A stretch of DNA of 22,509 nt. Origin: Motiliproteus sp963974645. Its GTDB lineage: Bacteria > Pseudomonadota > Gammaproteobacteria > Pseudomonadales > Balneatricaceae. The translations under genes were made by a program, and so were the position numbers. The stretch spans positions 1 to 22,509 of the forward strand of contig CAXBEA010000065.1 of NCBI GenBank assembly GCA_963974645.1, in the 5' to 3' direction. The notes beneath the pieces were generated by a model. That model was not told the DNA's origin and did no database searches. It was given only the letters and a program-made list of their open reading frames with translations. Numbering within the stretch: position 1 is the first letter of the stretch; the number at the start of each line of letters is the position of its first letter. This document shows, in pieces, positions 1-7,942 of the stretch.

Positions 1-67
1 CTCTGTTGCACGGCTAATCTGAATAACACGCTGTTTACGGATGGGAACTAGCTAGAGGAGATATGAG

Positions 68-91
68 ATGCAGGTGTTAGAGCAGCGATGA
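68..91 (+). CDS. possible 7-codon leader ORF coupled to the crotonase gene
   Basis: A 7-codon frame (ATG at 68, TGA at 89-91) follows a good ribosome binding site, GAGGAG at 55-60, with about 7 bases of spacing. Its stop overlaps the crotonase start in an ATGA arrangement. The crotonase gene itself has only a weak upstream GAG. This would allow translational coupling through a tiny leader peptide. It could also be chance; no conservation can be tested here. Confidence 0.25.
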   Translation: MQVLEQR

Positions 92-879
92 GTGAACTGA
101 TCAAGGTTGAGCAGGTAGCCAGTATCCTACGGATAGTACTCAATAATCCCGGAAAAATGAATGCGGTTACCCAGCCGATGTATCAGGCATTAGCCGGTGC
201 CATGCAGCAGGGCGACGAGAATTCCGAAGTGCGGGTGATCTTTCTCTGTGCCGAGGGAGAAAATTTCTGTGCCGGTAACGAGATAGGGTCATTTATCGCC
301 GCTTTGGATGACCCTGATGGCGCTGCCGTTGCGGCTATCGAGGTACCGGCGGAGCGTCTCCTGCAGCAGTTGGCCAGGTTGCAAAAACCGCTGGTGGCCG
401 AGGTTAAGGGTGTTGCGATCGGCATAGGGGCGACGATGCTGCTGCACTGCGATCTGGTGTATGCAGATAGCGAGGCGCGTTTCATGCTGCCCTTTATCAA
501 CCTGGGGTTAACCCCCGAAGGGGGCTCGAGTCAGCTGCTGCCCCGGTTGCTGGGGCATCTTAGAGCTGCTGAGTTGTTGATGCTTGGGGAGATGTTTTCG
601 GCCCAGCAGGCGGCTGAATGGGGGCTTATCAACGCACAGCTTGATGCTGATCAGTTGCATCCTAAGGCTTGGGCGATGGCGCTTAAGCTAGCCGAAAAGC
701 CGCCTGCAACGCTTCGGGCGATCAAGGCGATGCTTAGGAACAATACTCAACAGCCCCTGCAGCAGGTGATTACATCGGAAATCCTGGAGCTAGGGCAGCG
801 CCTGGGTGGCGCTGAGGCGAAGGAAGCTGTGACAGCGTTTGTAGAAAAACGCGCCCCAGACTTTTCAAATTTCAGCTGA
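88..879 (+). CDS. enoyl-CoA hydratase/isomerase family protein, ECI2-like
   Basis: A 263-residue crotonase-fold acyl-CoA enzyme. The oxyanion-hole region is visible as ENFCAGNEI (58-66) and KGVAIGIGATM (107-117). The active-site segment reads PFINLGLTPEGGSSQLLPR (135-153). The first of the two catalytic glutamates of true hydratases is replaced (PF instead of PE), and the second is kept as Glu144 in PEGGSS. That pattern, including PEG-x-SS-x-x-x-P, matches delta3,delta2-enoyl-CoA isomerases of the ECI2/PECI type, so I infer isomerisation of unsaturated acyl-CoAs in beta-oxidation rather than hydration. The protein is cytoplasmic. The start at 88 overlaps the stop of a short leader frame. The gene is convergent with the protease gene that follows, with no base between the two stop codons. 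The family assignment is firm; the exact substrate is not. Confidence 0.88.
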   Translation: MSELIKVEQVASILRIVLNNPGKMNAVTQPMYQALAGAMQQGDENSEVRVIFLCAEGENFCAGNEIGSFIAALDDPDGAAVAAIEVPAERLLQQLARLQKPLVAEVKGVAIGIGATMLLHCDLVYADSEARFMLPFINLGLTPEGGSSQLLPRLLGHLRAAELLMLGEMFSAQQAAEWGLINAQLDADQLHPKAWAMALKLAEKPPATLRAIKAMLRNNTQQPLQQVITSEILELGQRLGGAEAKEAVTAFVEKRAPDFSNFS

Positions 880-2259
880 TCAGCGATTCGGCAGCGCCAG
901 GTAGAGGGCGTTGCCATCCCGTTCGATGAGCAGCAGCAGGGTCGAGAGTTGTTGCGCTGAAGCCTCGGCAAGGGCGTTAAGACTCGTAATCTTGTTACGG
1001 TTGGCCGACAGAATCTTGTCGCCTGGACGCAGGCCCGTGAATGCAGCGGGGCTGTTGGCTGCAATTGCTTTTATGACTACGCCGCTGTCACCCTCGGCGA
1101 GAACCGCGCCGCTTAGATTGGCGTTGTAACGTTCCCCCTCGGTAACCCCCTGGCCCGGTAGCTCCAGATTGACGGTTTTCTGGAAGCGGCTGCTGTCTCG
1201 CAGCAGCTCAAAGCTTAGGGAGTCGCCAATCAGCCAGACGCCTAGCTTGGCGCGAAGCTCGGCGGTGTTTTTAATCGTCTCGCCGTTGACCTGCAGCACC
1301 ACATCGCCCGGTCTGATGCCAGCCTTTTCTGCGGCTGATCCCGGTGCTACCTCGCTGACCAAGACGCCCGTTTCGTTCTGGGCTAAACCAAACGCCTCGG
1401 CCAGATCGATAGAAAGATCCTGGATCACCACACCTAGCCGTCCGCGCTTCACCTCACCGGTTTTGGCCAGTTGTTGGACGATCGCATGGGTCATATTACT
1501 GGGTATGGCAAAGCCGATCCCCACGTTTCCGCCACCAGGGGCGATGATGGCGGTATTGATGCCGACGAGTTCACCACGTAGATTGATCAGCGCGCCGCCG
1601 GAGTTGCCGGGGTTGATAGAGGCATCGGTCTGGATAAAGTTTTCATAGCCCTCAATGCCCAATCCGGTTCGTCCCAGTGCGCTGACGATTCCGGTTGTCA
1701 CCGTCTGTCCCAAGCCGAACGGATTGCCTATCGCGACGACAAAATCACCCACCTGGAGTTGATTTGAGTCTGCCAGAGGCACCTCGGTAAGCCCCTCCGC
1801 CTCAACTTTTAGCAGCGCCAGATCAGCATCCGGATCGCTACCGATCAGTCTGGCCTGCAGATTACGGCCATCGGTCAGGGAGATATGAATTTCGTCGGCA
1901 CCGGCGACTACATGCTGATTGGTAACCACCAAGCCCTGACCTGCGTCGATGATGACCCCGGACCCAGCGCTCTGAGCCTGACGTTGTTGTTGCTGCCGTT
2001 GCGGTGGTAGATTGAAAAAACGCCTGAAGAAGGGGTCTTCCAGCAGCGGGTTGGTTGCGCGCCTATGGGTAAAGGTGGATATGTTAACCACCGCGGGTGT
2101 CACCTCCTTGAGCAGCGGCGCCAGGGTCGGTAGCGGCTGCCCCTGAGAGTCGCTGAGCGGTAGTCCGGCCTGGCTTGCGGGAGAGGCTAGAAGCGTTAGT
2201 AACGTTGAGAGGCTAACAGCGATAACGATGGTTTTAAGTAGATGGGAGAGCTGCTTCAT
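880..2259 (-). CDS. degQ: Do/DegQ-family periplasmic serine protease (HtrA)
   Basis: A 459-residue HtrA-type protease and chaperone for envelope protein quality control. A signal peptide spans about residues 1-31 (hydrophobic IVIAVSLSTLLTLLA, likely cleavage after ASPASQA). The trypsin-like domain carries the full triad: His116 in VVTNQHVVAG, Asp146 in DADLALL, and Ser220 in NPGNSGGAL. Two PDZ domains follow, at about 270-360 (GRLGVVIQDL onward) and 375-455. The loop after NISTF is short and Arg/Gln-rich (about 65-97, with QRQQQQRQAQ), without the long cysteine-bearing Q-linker of DegP. Together with the length, this favours DegQ or MucD/AlgW-like members. The gene reads toward the isomerase gene and is transcribed divergently from the DUF4389 gene. 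Confidence 0.92.
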   Translation of the reverse strand: MKQLSHLLKTIVIAVSLSTLLTLLASPASQAGLPLSDSQGQPLPTLAPLLKEVTPAVVNISTFTHRRATNPLLEDPFFRRFFNLPPQRQQQQRQAQSAGSGVIIDAGQGLVVTNQHVVAGADEIHISLTDGRNLQARLIGSDPDADLALLKVEAEGLTEVPLADSNQLQVGDFVVAIGNPFGLGQTVTTGIVSALGRTGLGIEGYENFIQTDASINPGNSGGALINLRGELVGINTAIIAPGGGNVGIGFAIPSNMTHAIVQQLAKTGEVKRGRLGVVIQDLSIDLAEAFGLAQNETGVLVSEVAPGSAAEKAGIRPGDVVLQVNGETIKNTAELRAKLGVWLIGDSLSFELLRDSSRFQKTVNLELPGQGVTEGERYNANLSGAVLAEGDSGVVIKAIAANSPAAFTGLRPGDKILSANRNKITSLNALAEASAQQLSTLLLLIERDGNALYLALPNR

Positions 2260-2527
2260 GTGGCTGCGCCTTGGTCTAGATGAACGTTGGGTGGCTCTGT
2301 TGAGTGTGGCTAGGAATCAATTGGAGTCAACCGGTGGGAAAAAGTTTAGTGTTAGCCAGAAAAAATTGATGTATTAATTTGAGCAGCTGTCGAAAATAAA
2401 AACGATAGCTCAGGTAGGTATTGGTCTGGCAGTCTGCTACATTCGAGCAATAATCCCTACAATGATAAAGGATATCTCTTGCGGCGCGGACACTGAGATT
2501 AGCGATGACAAGAACAAGGACTTTGAT
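2260..2527. other. divergent intergenic region between degQ and the DUF4389 gene
   Basis: This 268-base AT-rich stretch must hold promoters for both flanking genes. One imperfect hairpin is visible: AGCTGTCG (2385-2392) pairs with CGATAGCT (2403-2410), including one G-U pair, around an A-rich 10-base loop. It has no T-run, so it is not a typical terminator. I found no convincing -35/-10 pair to place exactly. Confidence 0.4.
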
Positions 2528-2815
2528 ATGAGCGAGCGTAAAATTAACCCAGGCGGCCAGTCTGGCCAGAATGGCAATCTCTGGATGCGGGGGTTGATGA
2601 TGCTGATCTTTATCTTTTGTCTCTGGGTTGCCAGGTTTGTGCTACTTACTGTAGCGCTGTTCCAGTTTTTGAATCTGCTGTTTACTTCGAATACCAATCA
2701 AAACTTGCTCGATTTCGGATTGAGTTTGAGCGTCTACCAGTGCCAGATTATGCGTTTTTTGACCTTTAATACCGAAAAACAGCCCTATCCTATAGGCGAT
2801 TGGCCATCGTCATAA
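2528..2815 (+). CDS. DUF4389 domain small membrane protein
   Basis: A 95-residue protein beginning MSERKINPGG. An upstream in-frame ATG at 2462 exists, but the start at 2528 removes a charged, non-conserved leader. A short polar N-terminus is followed by a hydrophobic stretch (about 25-52) and then the pattern LLDFGLSLSVYQCQIMRFLTFNTE, ending in PYPIGDWP. This pattern is typical of gammaproteobacterial DUF4389 proteins, which are inner-membrane proteins of unknown function. It precedes the ABM protein and frdABCD on the same strand but is separated from them by 80 bases. No catalytic residues can be recognised. Confidence 0.75.
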   Translation: MSERKINPGGQSGQNGNLWMRGLMMLIFIFCLWVARFVLLTVALFQFLNLLFTSNTNQNLLDFGLSLSVYQCQIMRFLTFNTEKQPYPIGDWPSS

Positions 2816-2895
2816 CGCTTTTTCTTATTGCGGTCGACTGCGAATATACGCCGAGTTGACCGCGGTAATGCACCCGAATCCAGAGGCTGTCTACC

Positions 2896-3213
2896 ATGCC
2901 CCTTATTGCTAACACCCCGAGTCCACCCTATTACGCGGTTATCTTCTCTAATCTGCGAACCGAGGATGATGACGGCTACGATGCGATGGCCGAGCGGATG
3001 GTTAAGCTGGCGGCTCAGCAACCGGGTTTCCTCGGGTTTGAAACGGCTCGCGATGGTCTGGGGATCAGTGTTTCTTACTGGCGAGACCTGGAATCGATTC
3101 GGGCTTGGAAAGCCAATGCTGAACATCTGCAGGCGCAACGGCTGGGTCATCAGCGCTGGTACTCCGCCTTTAAGACACGGATCGCCCGAGTAGAGCGCGA
3201 TTACGGGCTCTAA
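2896..3213 (+). CDS. antibiotic biosynthesis monooxygenase (ABM) domain protein
   Basis: A 105-residue protein of the dimeric alpha+beta barrel ABM superfamily. Family-like features are the first strand YYAVIFSNL (12-20), the helix YDAMAERMVKLAAQQPGFLG, the second strand GISVSYWRDLESIRAWK and the C-terminal helix with HQRWYSAF. Members include heme-degrading and quinone- or polyketide-oxidising enzymes as well as many proteins of unknown role, so no substrate should be assumed. The start at 2896 follows GAGG with suitable spacing. frdA begins 46 bases downstream on the same strand, so co-transcription with the fumarate reductase is possible but not shown. Confidence 0.8.
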   Translation: MPLIANTPSPPYYAVIFSNLRTEDDDGYDAMAERMVKLAAQQPGFLGFETARDGLGISVSYWRDLESIRAWKANAEHLQAQRLGHQRWYSAFKTRIARVERDYGL

Positions 3214-3259
3214 TTTTTAGAGAGCTTTCCAACCCCTGATCACGGCAGCTGAGGTCAAA

Positions 3260-5125
3260 ATGGAAACACAGCAAACCGACATACTTATTATCGGCGGTGG
3301 TGGGGGCGGGCTACGCGCGGCCATTGCCGCTGCCGAAGCCAACCCCAGGCTTTCGATTGCGCTGGTCTCAAAGGTCTACCCGATGCGAAGCCACACAGTG
3401 GCCGCAGAGGGGGGCTGTGCCGGGGTGGTGCAGCCGCATGATTCGCTCGATTACCATTTTGACGATACCGTCTCCGGCGGTGACTGGTTATCAGATCAGG
3501 ATGTGGTCGATTACTTCGTTAATCACGCGGCCGAGGAGAACTACCGGCTAGAGCACTGGGGTTGCCCCTGGAGTCGCAAAGCCGATGGTAGGGTCAATGT
3601 GCGTGCCTTTGGTGGGATGAAAGTCGAACGTACCTGGTTTGCAGCCGACAAGACCGGCTTTCATATCCTACATACGCTGTTTCAGACCTCGATAAAATAC
3701 CCGCAGATAAAGCGTTTCGATGAGTTTTTTGTCACCGATCTAATCGTTACCGATGGGGTTTGCCAGGGGGTGCTGGCGCTCGATATTGCCAATGGCAGCT
3801 TCTCCACGCTGCTGGCCAAGTCGGTCATTATCGCCACGGGTGGCGCAGGCAGAGCCTATCGCTTTAATACCAACGGCGGCATCGTCACCGGCGACGGTAT
3901 GGCGCTGGCTTACCGCCAAGGTGTTGCCCTGCGGGATATGGAGTTTGTCCAATACCACCCGACCGGCCTTCCCGGTAGCGGGATTCTGATGACCGAAGGC
4001 TGTCGGGGCGAAGGCGGGATACTCACCAACAGCGAAGGTTATCGCTATCTGCAGGACTATGCGCTGGGGCCGGAGACGCCACTGGGGCAACCCAAGAACA
4101 AGCAGATGGAGCTGGGACCGCGCGATCGTCTGAGTCAGGCATTCTGGCACGAGGAACAGAAGGGGCGGGTGATTGCCACTGAACGGGGCACCGCGGTAAA
4201 CCTGGATCTACGTCACCTGGGCGAAGCTAAGATCAATGAGCGGCTGCCGTTTATCCGGGAACTGGCAAGCGCCTATGTAGGTGTCGACCCCGTCCATGCA
4301 CCGATTCCGGTTCGGCCAACGGTGCACTACACCATGGGCGGGATTCAGACCAATGGGTTGACCCAGACTAGTATTCGCGGTCTCTATGCCGTAGGCGAGT
4401 GCGCCAGTTCTGGGCTCCATGGCGCCAATCGTTTGGGTTCTAATTCGCTGGCCGAGCTGGGTGTGTTTGGCCGGGTGGCAGGCGAGCAGGCCGCCGATCA
4501 TGCCTCACAGGCAGAGATGCCGCAGTTCGCGGCGGTTAAAGCCCAGGTGGAGCAGCAGGAGGCCGGTTGGCAGGCGCTGCGAACGGCCAAGGGCGGCAGT
4601 CAGGCCAGTGAGAAGAAAGGCAATAAAAGCGGGGAAAGCGTGGCTCAGCTCCGTCAGGAGTTGGCGGATACGCTGGAAGAGGGGGTTGGTATCTACCGCG
4701 AAGCTTCACGAGTGCAGGCGACCTGTACCAAGATTGAGGCGCTGCAACAGCGCTTTAAGCAGATCCGGCTGCACGATGGCTCCCAAACTTTCAATACCGA
4801 GTGGTTGAGTGCTATCGAGCTGGGTTTTTTGCTCGATGTGGGGGAGGCGATGGCGAATTCGGCCCTGGCGCGTAAAGAGTCGCGCGGCAGTCATCAGCGG
4901 CTGGATCAGTTTAATCAACGCGATGATGTTAACTACCTCAAGCATACCCTGGCCTACAAGCAGCAGGATACGGCACCGAGGCTCGACTATCAGGATGTGG
5001 TGATTACTCGCTCGCAACCGGCGGTACGTGCCTACGGTGCTGCTGGCGAAGCCGAAGCCGTATCTACAACAAAAGCCACAGCTAAAGACAGAGAGAAAGC
5101 CAGCAACGCAGACAGGTCAAGTTAA
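3260..5125 (+). CDS. frdA: fumarate reductase flavoprotein subunit
   Basis: The 621-residue catalytic subunit of quinol:fumarate reductase, which reduces fumarate to succinate on the cytoplasmic face of the inner membrane. The N-terminal FAD-binding motif is IIGGGGGGLRAAIAAAEA. The covalent-FAD histidine is His45 in RSHTVAAEGG. Active-site regions are conserved: TEGCRGEGG (245-253), GPRDRLSQAFWHE (286-298, Arg288), RPTVHYTMGG (352-361, His356) and HGANRLGSNSLAE (387-399, Arg391). Similarity to E. coli FrdA is extensive, and the adjacent frdBCD genes support FrdA over SdhA. Compared with the roughly 602-residue E. coli protein, it has a polar insert near 445-465 (with SEKKGNKSGE) and an Ala/Lys/Thr-rich C-terminal tail. 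It is first in frdABCD, with 14 bases to frdB. Confidence 0.96.
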   Translation: METQQTDILIIGGGGGGLRAAIAAAEANPRLSIALVSKVYPMRSHTVAAEGGCAGVVQPHDSLDYHFDDTVSGGDWLSDQDVVDYFVNHAAEENYRLEHWGCPWSRKADGRVNVRAFGGMKVERTWFAADKTGFHILHTLFQTSIKYPQIKRFDEFFVTDLIVTDGVCQGVLALDIANGSFSTLLAKSVIIATGGAGRAYRFNTNGGIVTGDGMALAYRQGVALRDMEFVQYHPTGLPGSGILMTEGCRGEGGILTNSEGYRYLQDYALGPETPLGQPKNKQMELGPRDRLSQAFWHEEQKGRVIATERGTAVNLDLRHLGEAKINERLPFIRELASAYVGVDPVHAPIPVRPTVHYTMGGIQTNGLTQTSIRGLYAVGECASSGLHGANRLGSNSLAELGVFGRVAGEQAADHASQAEMPQFAAVKAQVEQQEAGWQALRTAKGGSQASEKKGNKSGESVAQLRQELADTLEEGVGIYREASRVQATCTKIEALQQRFKQIRLHDGSQTFNTEWLSAIELGFLLDVGEAMANSALARKESRGSHQRLDQFNQRDDVNYLKHTLAYKQQDTAPRLDYQDVVITRSQPAVRAYGAAGEAEAVSTTKATAKDREKASNADRSS

Positions 5126-5139
5126 GGGGAGGGGACGTG

Positions 5140-5919
5140 ATGAGCGATGTCGCGCCATTAACGATCGAAGTGATCGTCTCGCGGTACCGGCCGCAGCAGG
5201 ATGAGAAACCCTGGGACCAATCGTTCCAGGTACCTTATAGCCTGGATAGCTCGGTGCTGGAGGCGCTTAACTACATCAAGGATCATCTCGATCCCAGCCT
5301 GAGTTTTCGCTGGAGCTGTCGGATGGCGATCTGTGGCAGCTGCGGCTACATGATCGACGGGGTTCCCAGGCTCGGCTGCAAAACCTTTCTGCGCGACTAT
5401 ACCGAGAAAGGTTCGGTGCGGATTGCTGCGCTGGATAACTTTCCCATCGAACGCGATCTGGTTTCGGATATCAGCGATTTTGTCGAAAAACTGGAAACCA
5501 TCAAGCCTTACATCATTCGCCAACAAGAGCAGCCATTGGAGCAGGGGGAATACCTGCAGTCACCGGAGCAACTGGATAAATTCAAGCAGTTTAGCCAGTG
5601 CATCAACTGCGGCCTATGCTATGCCGCCTGCCCGCAGTTTGGACGTAACCCCGAGTTTCTCGGCCCTGCGGCGCTGGCCCTGGCGTTTCGCTACAATCAG
5701 GACAGTCGTGATCAGGGCAGTGCCGAGCGGATGGAGTTTCTCAATGCTGAAGAGGGGGTCTGGAGTTGCACCTTTGTCGGCTATTGCTCCGAGGTCTGCC
5801 CTAAACATGTTGATCCAGCCGCTGCGATCAATCAGGGCAAACTGGCTAGTACTATCGATTACGGCTTGAATCTGCTGGGCTTGGCACAACAGCCAGCTGA
5901 GGGAGGCGACAAATCATGA
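5140..5919 (+). CDS. frdB: fumarate reductase iron-sulfur subunit
   Basis: A 259-residue electron-transfer subunit linking quinol oxidation in the membrane to FrdA. The N-terminal ferredoxin domain binds [2Fe-2S] with Cys60, Cys65, Cys68 and Cys80 (SCRMAICGSCG and RLGC). The C-terminal domain holds Cys154, 157, 160 and 164 (CINCGLCYAAC) plus Cys210, 216 and 220 (SCTFVGYCSEVCPK), which is the set for [4Fe-4S] and [3Fe-4S] clusters as in E. coli FrdB. A GTG at 5137 directly precedes the ATG at 5140. I chose the ATG because it follows the GGGGAGGGG ribosome binding site and is the normal codon. Its stop overlaps the frdC start by four bases (ATGA). Confidence 0.96.
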   Translation: MSDVAPLTIEVIVSRYRPQQDEKPWDQSFQVPYSLDSSVLEALNYIKDHLDPSLSFRWSCRMAICGSCGYMIDGVPRLGCKTFLRDYTEKGSVRIAALDNFPIERDLVSDISDFVEKLETIKPYIIRQQEQPLEQGEYLQSPEQLDKFKQFSQCINCGLCYAACPQFGRNPEFLGPAALALAFRYNQDSRDQGSAERMEFLNAEEGVWSCTFVGYCSEVCPKHVDPAAAINQGKLASTIDYGLNLLGLAQQPAEGGDKS

Positions 5920-6383
5920 ATGCTGAAACGAGCAAGTCTAGTCCTCAGCCTCTGTCTCAACCTTTATCTCAACCCCAAGCCAGCCTGCGTAAACCCTACA
6001 AGCAACCGCAGCCAGCCAACTGGTGGTTGCAGAACCCTTGCTACCGTTTCTATATGCTGCGTGAAGCGACCAGCGTGCCGATCTTCCTCTATGCCCTGGT
6101 ACTGATCTGGGGGCTGTTTCGGCTGTCGCAGGGAGAAGTCGCTTTTACCGACTGGCTACAGCTGATGGACAGTCCACTGTTGCGGCTGTTTCACGGACTG
6201 GTGATCGCAGCGGCGCTGCTCCACGCCTATACATGGTTTGAGCTGACGCCGAAAATTCTAGTGATCCGCTTGCGAGGCTTCCGAGTACCGGATCTCTGGG
6301 TAAAACTGGGGCATTACGCAGGGTTTGTATTGAGCAGCGTGGCGCTACTCTGTCTGGCATGGCTATTCTTGAAGGGAGGCTGA
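5916..6383 (+). CDS. frdC: fumarate reductase membrane anchor subunit C
   Basis: A 155-residue hydrophobic anchor that with FrdD holds the complex in the inner membrane and binds quinones. The core fits FrdC: RKPYKQPQPANWWLQNPCYRFYMLREATSVP-like sequence (about 26-56), then three membrane segments (about 57-72, 90-107 and 133-152). The histidine/aromatic segment LFHGLVIAAALLHAYTWFELTPK fits the family. The N-terminus carries roughly 25 extra Ser/Gln/Pro-rich residues before the conserved RKPY, compared with the 131-residue E. coli protein. The start overlaps the frdB stop (ATGA), and frdD begins 4 bases after its stop. Confidence 0.93.
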   Translation: MNAETSKSSPQPLSQPLSQPQASLRKPYKQPQPANWWLQNPCYRFYMLREATSVPIFLYALVLIWGLFRLSQGEVAFTDWLQLMDSPLLRLFHGLVIAAALLHAYTWFELTPKILVIRLRGFRVPDLWVKLGHYAGFVLSSVALLCLAWLFLKGG

Positions 6384-6387
6384 GTTG

Positions 6388-6756
6388 ATGAACAATACTC
6401 AAAAAAGGACTAGCTACCAACGCTCGCATGAACCTATCGCCTGGTCGTTGTTTGGTGCCGGCGGCATGGTTGTGGCCTTTATCATTCCCGTGCTGGCGTT
6501 GATCAGCGGTTGGCTGATGCCAAGCTGGCCCGCCGAGAGTCTTTATCCCAATCTGCTGGGTCTAGCGCAGAGCTGGATCGGCAAGCTGGGGCTGCTGGCG
6601 GTGATCTCGTTGACGCTTTACCACTGTGCCCATCGGGTCTATCACGGCCTGCACGATCTGCACGTCAAGGCGAATCCGGCTTCCATGCTGATGTTGTTTT
6701 ACGGTGGCGCAACGCTGCTTTCTGCACTCTGCGCGGGACTGTTATTGATGATTTGA
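6388..6756 (+). CDS. frdD: fumarate reductase membrane anchor subunit D
   Basis: A 122-residue second membrane anchor. It has the typical RSHEPIAWSLFGAGGMVVAF start, three predicted membrane helices (about 14-38, 62-80 and 95-121) and the conserved segment YHCAHRVYHGLHDLHVK near 72-88. A TTG at 6385 is in frame, but the adjacent ATG at 6388 is placed properly after GGAGG (6375-6379). This is the last gene of frdABCD. No terminator is visible behind it, and the sequence passes almost at once into the left part of the IS91-family element, so the native downstream sequence may have been displaced. Confidence 0.92.
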   Translation: MNNTQKRTSYQRSHEPIAWSLFGAGGMVVAFIIPVLALISGWLMPSWPAESLYPNLLGLAQSWIGKLGLLAVISLTLYHCAHRVYHGLHDLHVKANPASMLMLFYGGATLLSALCAGLLLMI

Positions 6757-6917
6757 TCGTGGCTGTTGAAATAAGCGGCTGGACATTTAGGGTGCGGGAT
6801 TCGCCATGTATGGGTAGTTGGTACGGGATTGAATGCAGCGTTACAGGAGATAGCATGGCAGCAAAGGGCCTCATAGCGGACCGCGGCGAGATAGACCGCT
6901 GTATCTACAAGTACTAA

Positions 6918-6944
6918 ACCGCTCGCGCGGTAGTTGCTGCTACC
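6918..6944 (+). other. overlapping hairpins in the left non-coding part of the IS91-family element
   Basis: ACCGC (6918-6922) pairs with GCGGT (6927-6931) around TCGC. GGTAG (6929-6933) pairs with CTACC (6940-6944) around TTGCTG. The two hairpins share GGT and exclude each other. A third, GAGGG/CCCTC at 7007-7022, lies 24 bases before the recombinase start. They may relate to strand processing or to control of the recombinase. This is inference only. Confidence 0.35.
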
Positions 6945-7045
6945 TGTAAGCCCTGCATCGTCCTCATATCACCCCGATCTCTGCTGGATGCTGTACTAGA
7001 GACGTGGAGGGTATTTCCCCTCTGCTTCTTGATAGGAGCAGCATC

Positions 7046-7933
7046 ATGGCTAATTCCAACAACCCAATCAGTCCATTACGCCAGCGCTTTATCGACGATA
7101 TGGCCTTGCGTAAGTTGGCCCCCAACACTCAGTCCGGCTACATTCGTGCCGTTAAAAAGTTAGCGTTATTTCTGGGCCGATCACCGCATACCGCCACCCC
7201 TGAAGATCTGCGACGATTCCAGCTACAGATGGTCAATGATGGCGTTGCAGCTGGTAATTTGAACGGCACCATCACGGCATTGAGTTTTTTCTTTAACATA
7301 ACTTTGGACCGCGTGGGCTCTCTTCGATTGATGAGTCCGGTCCGCGTACCGCGCAAGCTCCCGATTATTCTCAGCCCCATGGAGGTGGCCCGCCTGCTTA
7401 ATGCCGCCGAAAAACCCAGAGACAAGACGGCACTGGCTGTCGCCTATGGGGCGGGTTTACGCATCAGCGAGGTGGTTTCCCTTAAGGTCTGCGATATTGA
7501 TAGCCAACGGATGGTCCTGAAAGTCGAGCAAGGTAAAGGCAGCAAAGACCGTTTAGCTAAGCTCTCTCCAGCAATGCTTAATTTACTACGGGATTGGTGG
7601 CGCATCGCCCACGCGAAGCATTTAATGCTGCTCAATGGCTGGCTGTTTCCAGGTAGGGACCCCATTGATCATCTTTCAGCGAGACAGCTCAGCCGCATCT
7701 GCCATGCCGCTGCCAAGCAGGCCAAGATCGATAAACGCGTGACTATGCATACACTTCGGCACAGTTTCGCCACCCACCTTCTGGAGCAGAAGGTCGATAT
7801 CCGGGTGATTCAGGTGCTGCTCGGCCATAACCAGCTAGGAACGACGGCACACTACAGTCAGGTCGCGACCCGGACGTTGCGTGATGTTAAAGGGCCATTG
7901 GAATACCTGAAGCTCAAGCCATCGACTCGCTGA
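7046..7933 (+). CDS. tyrosine recombinase/integrase of an IS91-family element
   Basis: A 295-residue phage-integrase-family recombinase. The N-terminal SAM-like core-binding domain spans about 9-95. The catalytic domain carries Arg139 (GAGLRISE), a Lys in GKGSKDR (163-169), His235 and Arg238 (HTLRHSFATHLL), His261 (LLGH) and the nucleophile Tyr270 (TTAHYSQV). All active-site residues are present. I chose the ATG at 7046, preceded by TAGGAGCA, over the upstream in-frame start at 7004. It sits 9 bases upstream of the IS91 transposase on the same strand. This pairing is known in some IS91-family elements, where the recombinase may resolve intermediates; that role is inferred. A chromosomal XerC/XerD is less likely given this partner. 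Confidence 0.9.
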   Translation: MANSNNPISPLRQRFIDDMALRKLAPNTQSGYIRAVKKLALFLGRSPHTATPEDLRRFQLQMVNDGVAAGNLNGTITALSFFFNITLDRVGSLRLMSPVRVPRKLPIILSPMEVARLLNAAEKPRDKTALAVAYGAGLRISEVVSLKVCDIDSQRMVLKVEQGKGSKDRLAKLSPAMLNLLRDWWRIAHAKHLMLLNGWLFPGRDPIDHLSARQLSRICHAAAKQAKIDKRVTMHTLRHSFATHLLEQKVDIRVIQVLLGHNQLGTTAHYSQVATRTLRDVKGPLEYLKLKPSTR

Positions 7934-7942
7934 TTATTCACC

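Noticed and set aside
2366..2380. FNR-like site (TTGAT half) upstream of the DUF4389 gene
   Set aside because: Only one half-site matches; the second half does not resemble ATCAA.
3208..3222. CTCTAA-TTT-TTAGAG hairpin between the ABM gene and frdA as a terminator
   Set aside because: The stem is only six mostly A/T pairs with no following T-run, so it is unlikely to stop transcription.
3260..6756. Reading the four-gene operon as succinate dehydrogenase (sdhCDAB)
   Set aside because: Gene order A-B-C-D, two short FrdC/FrdD-type anchors and close matching to FrdA motifs favour fumarate reductase.
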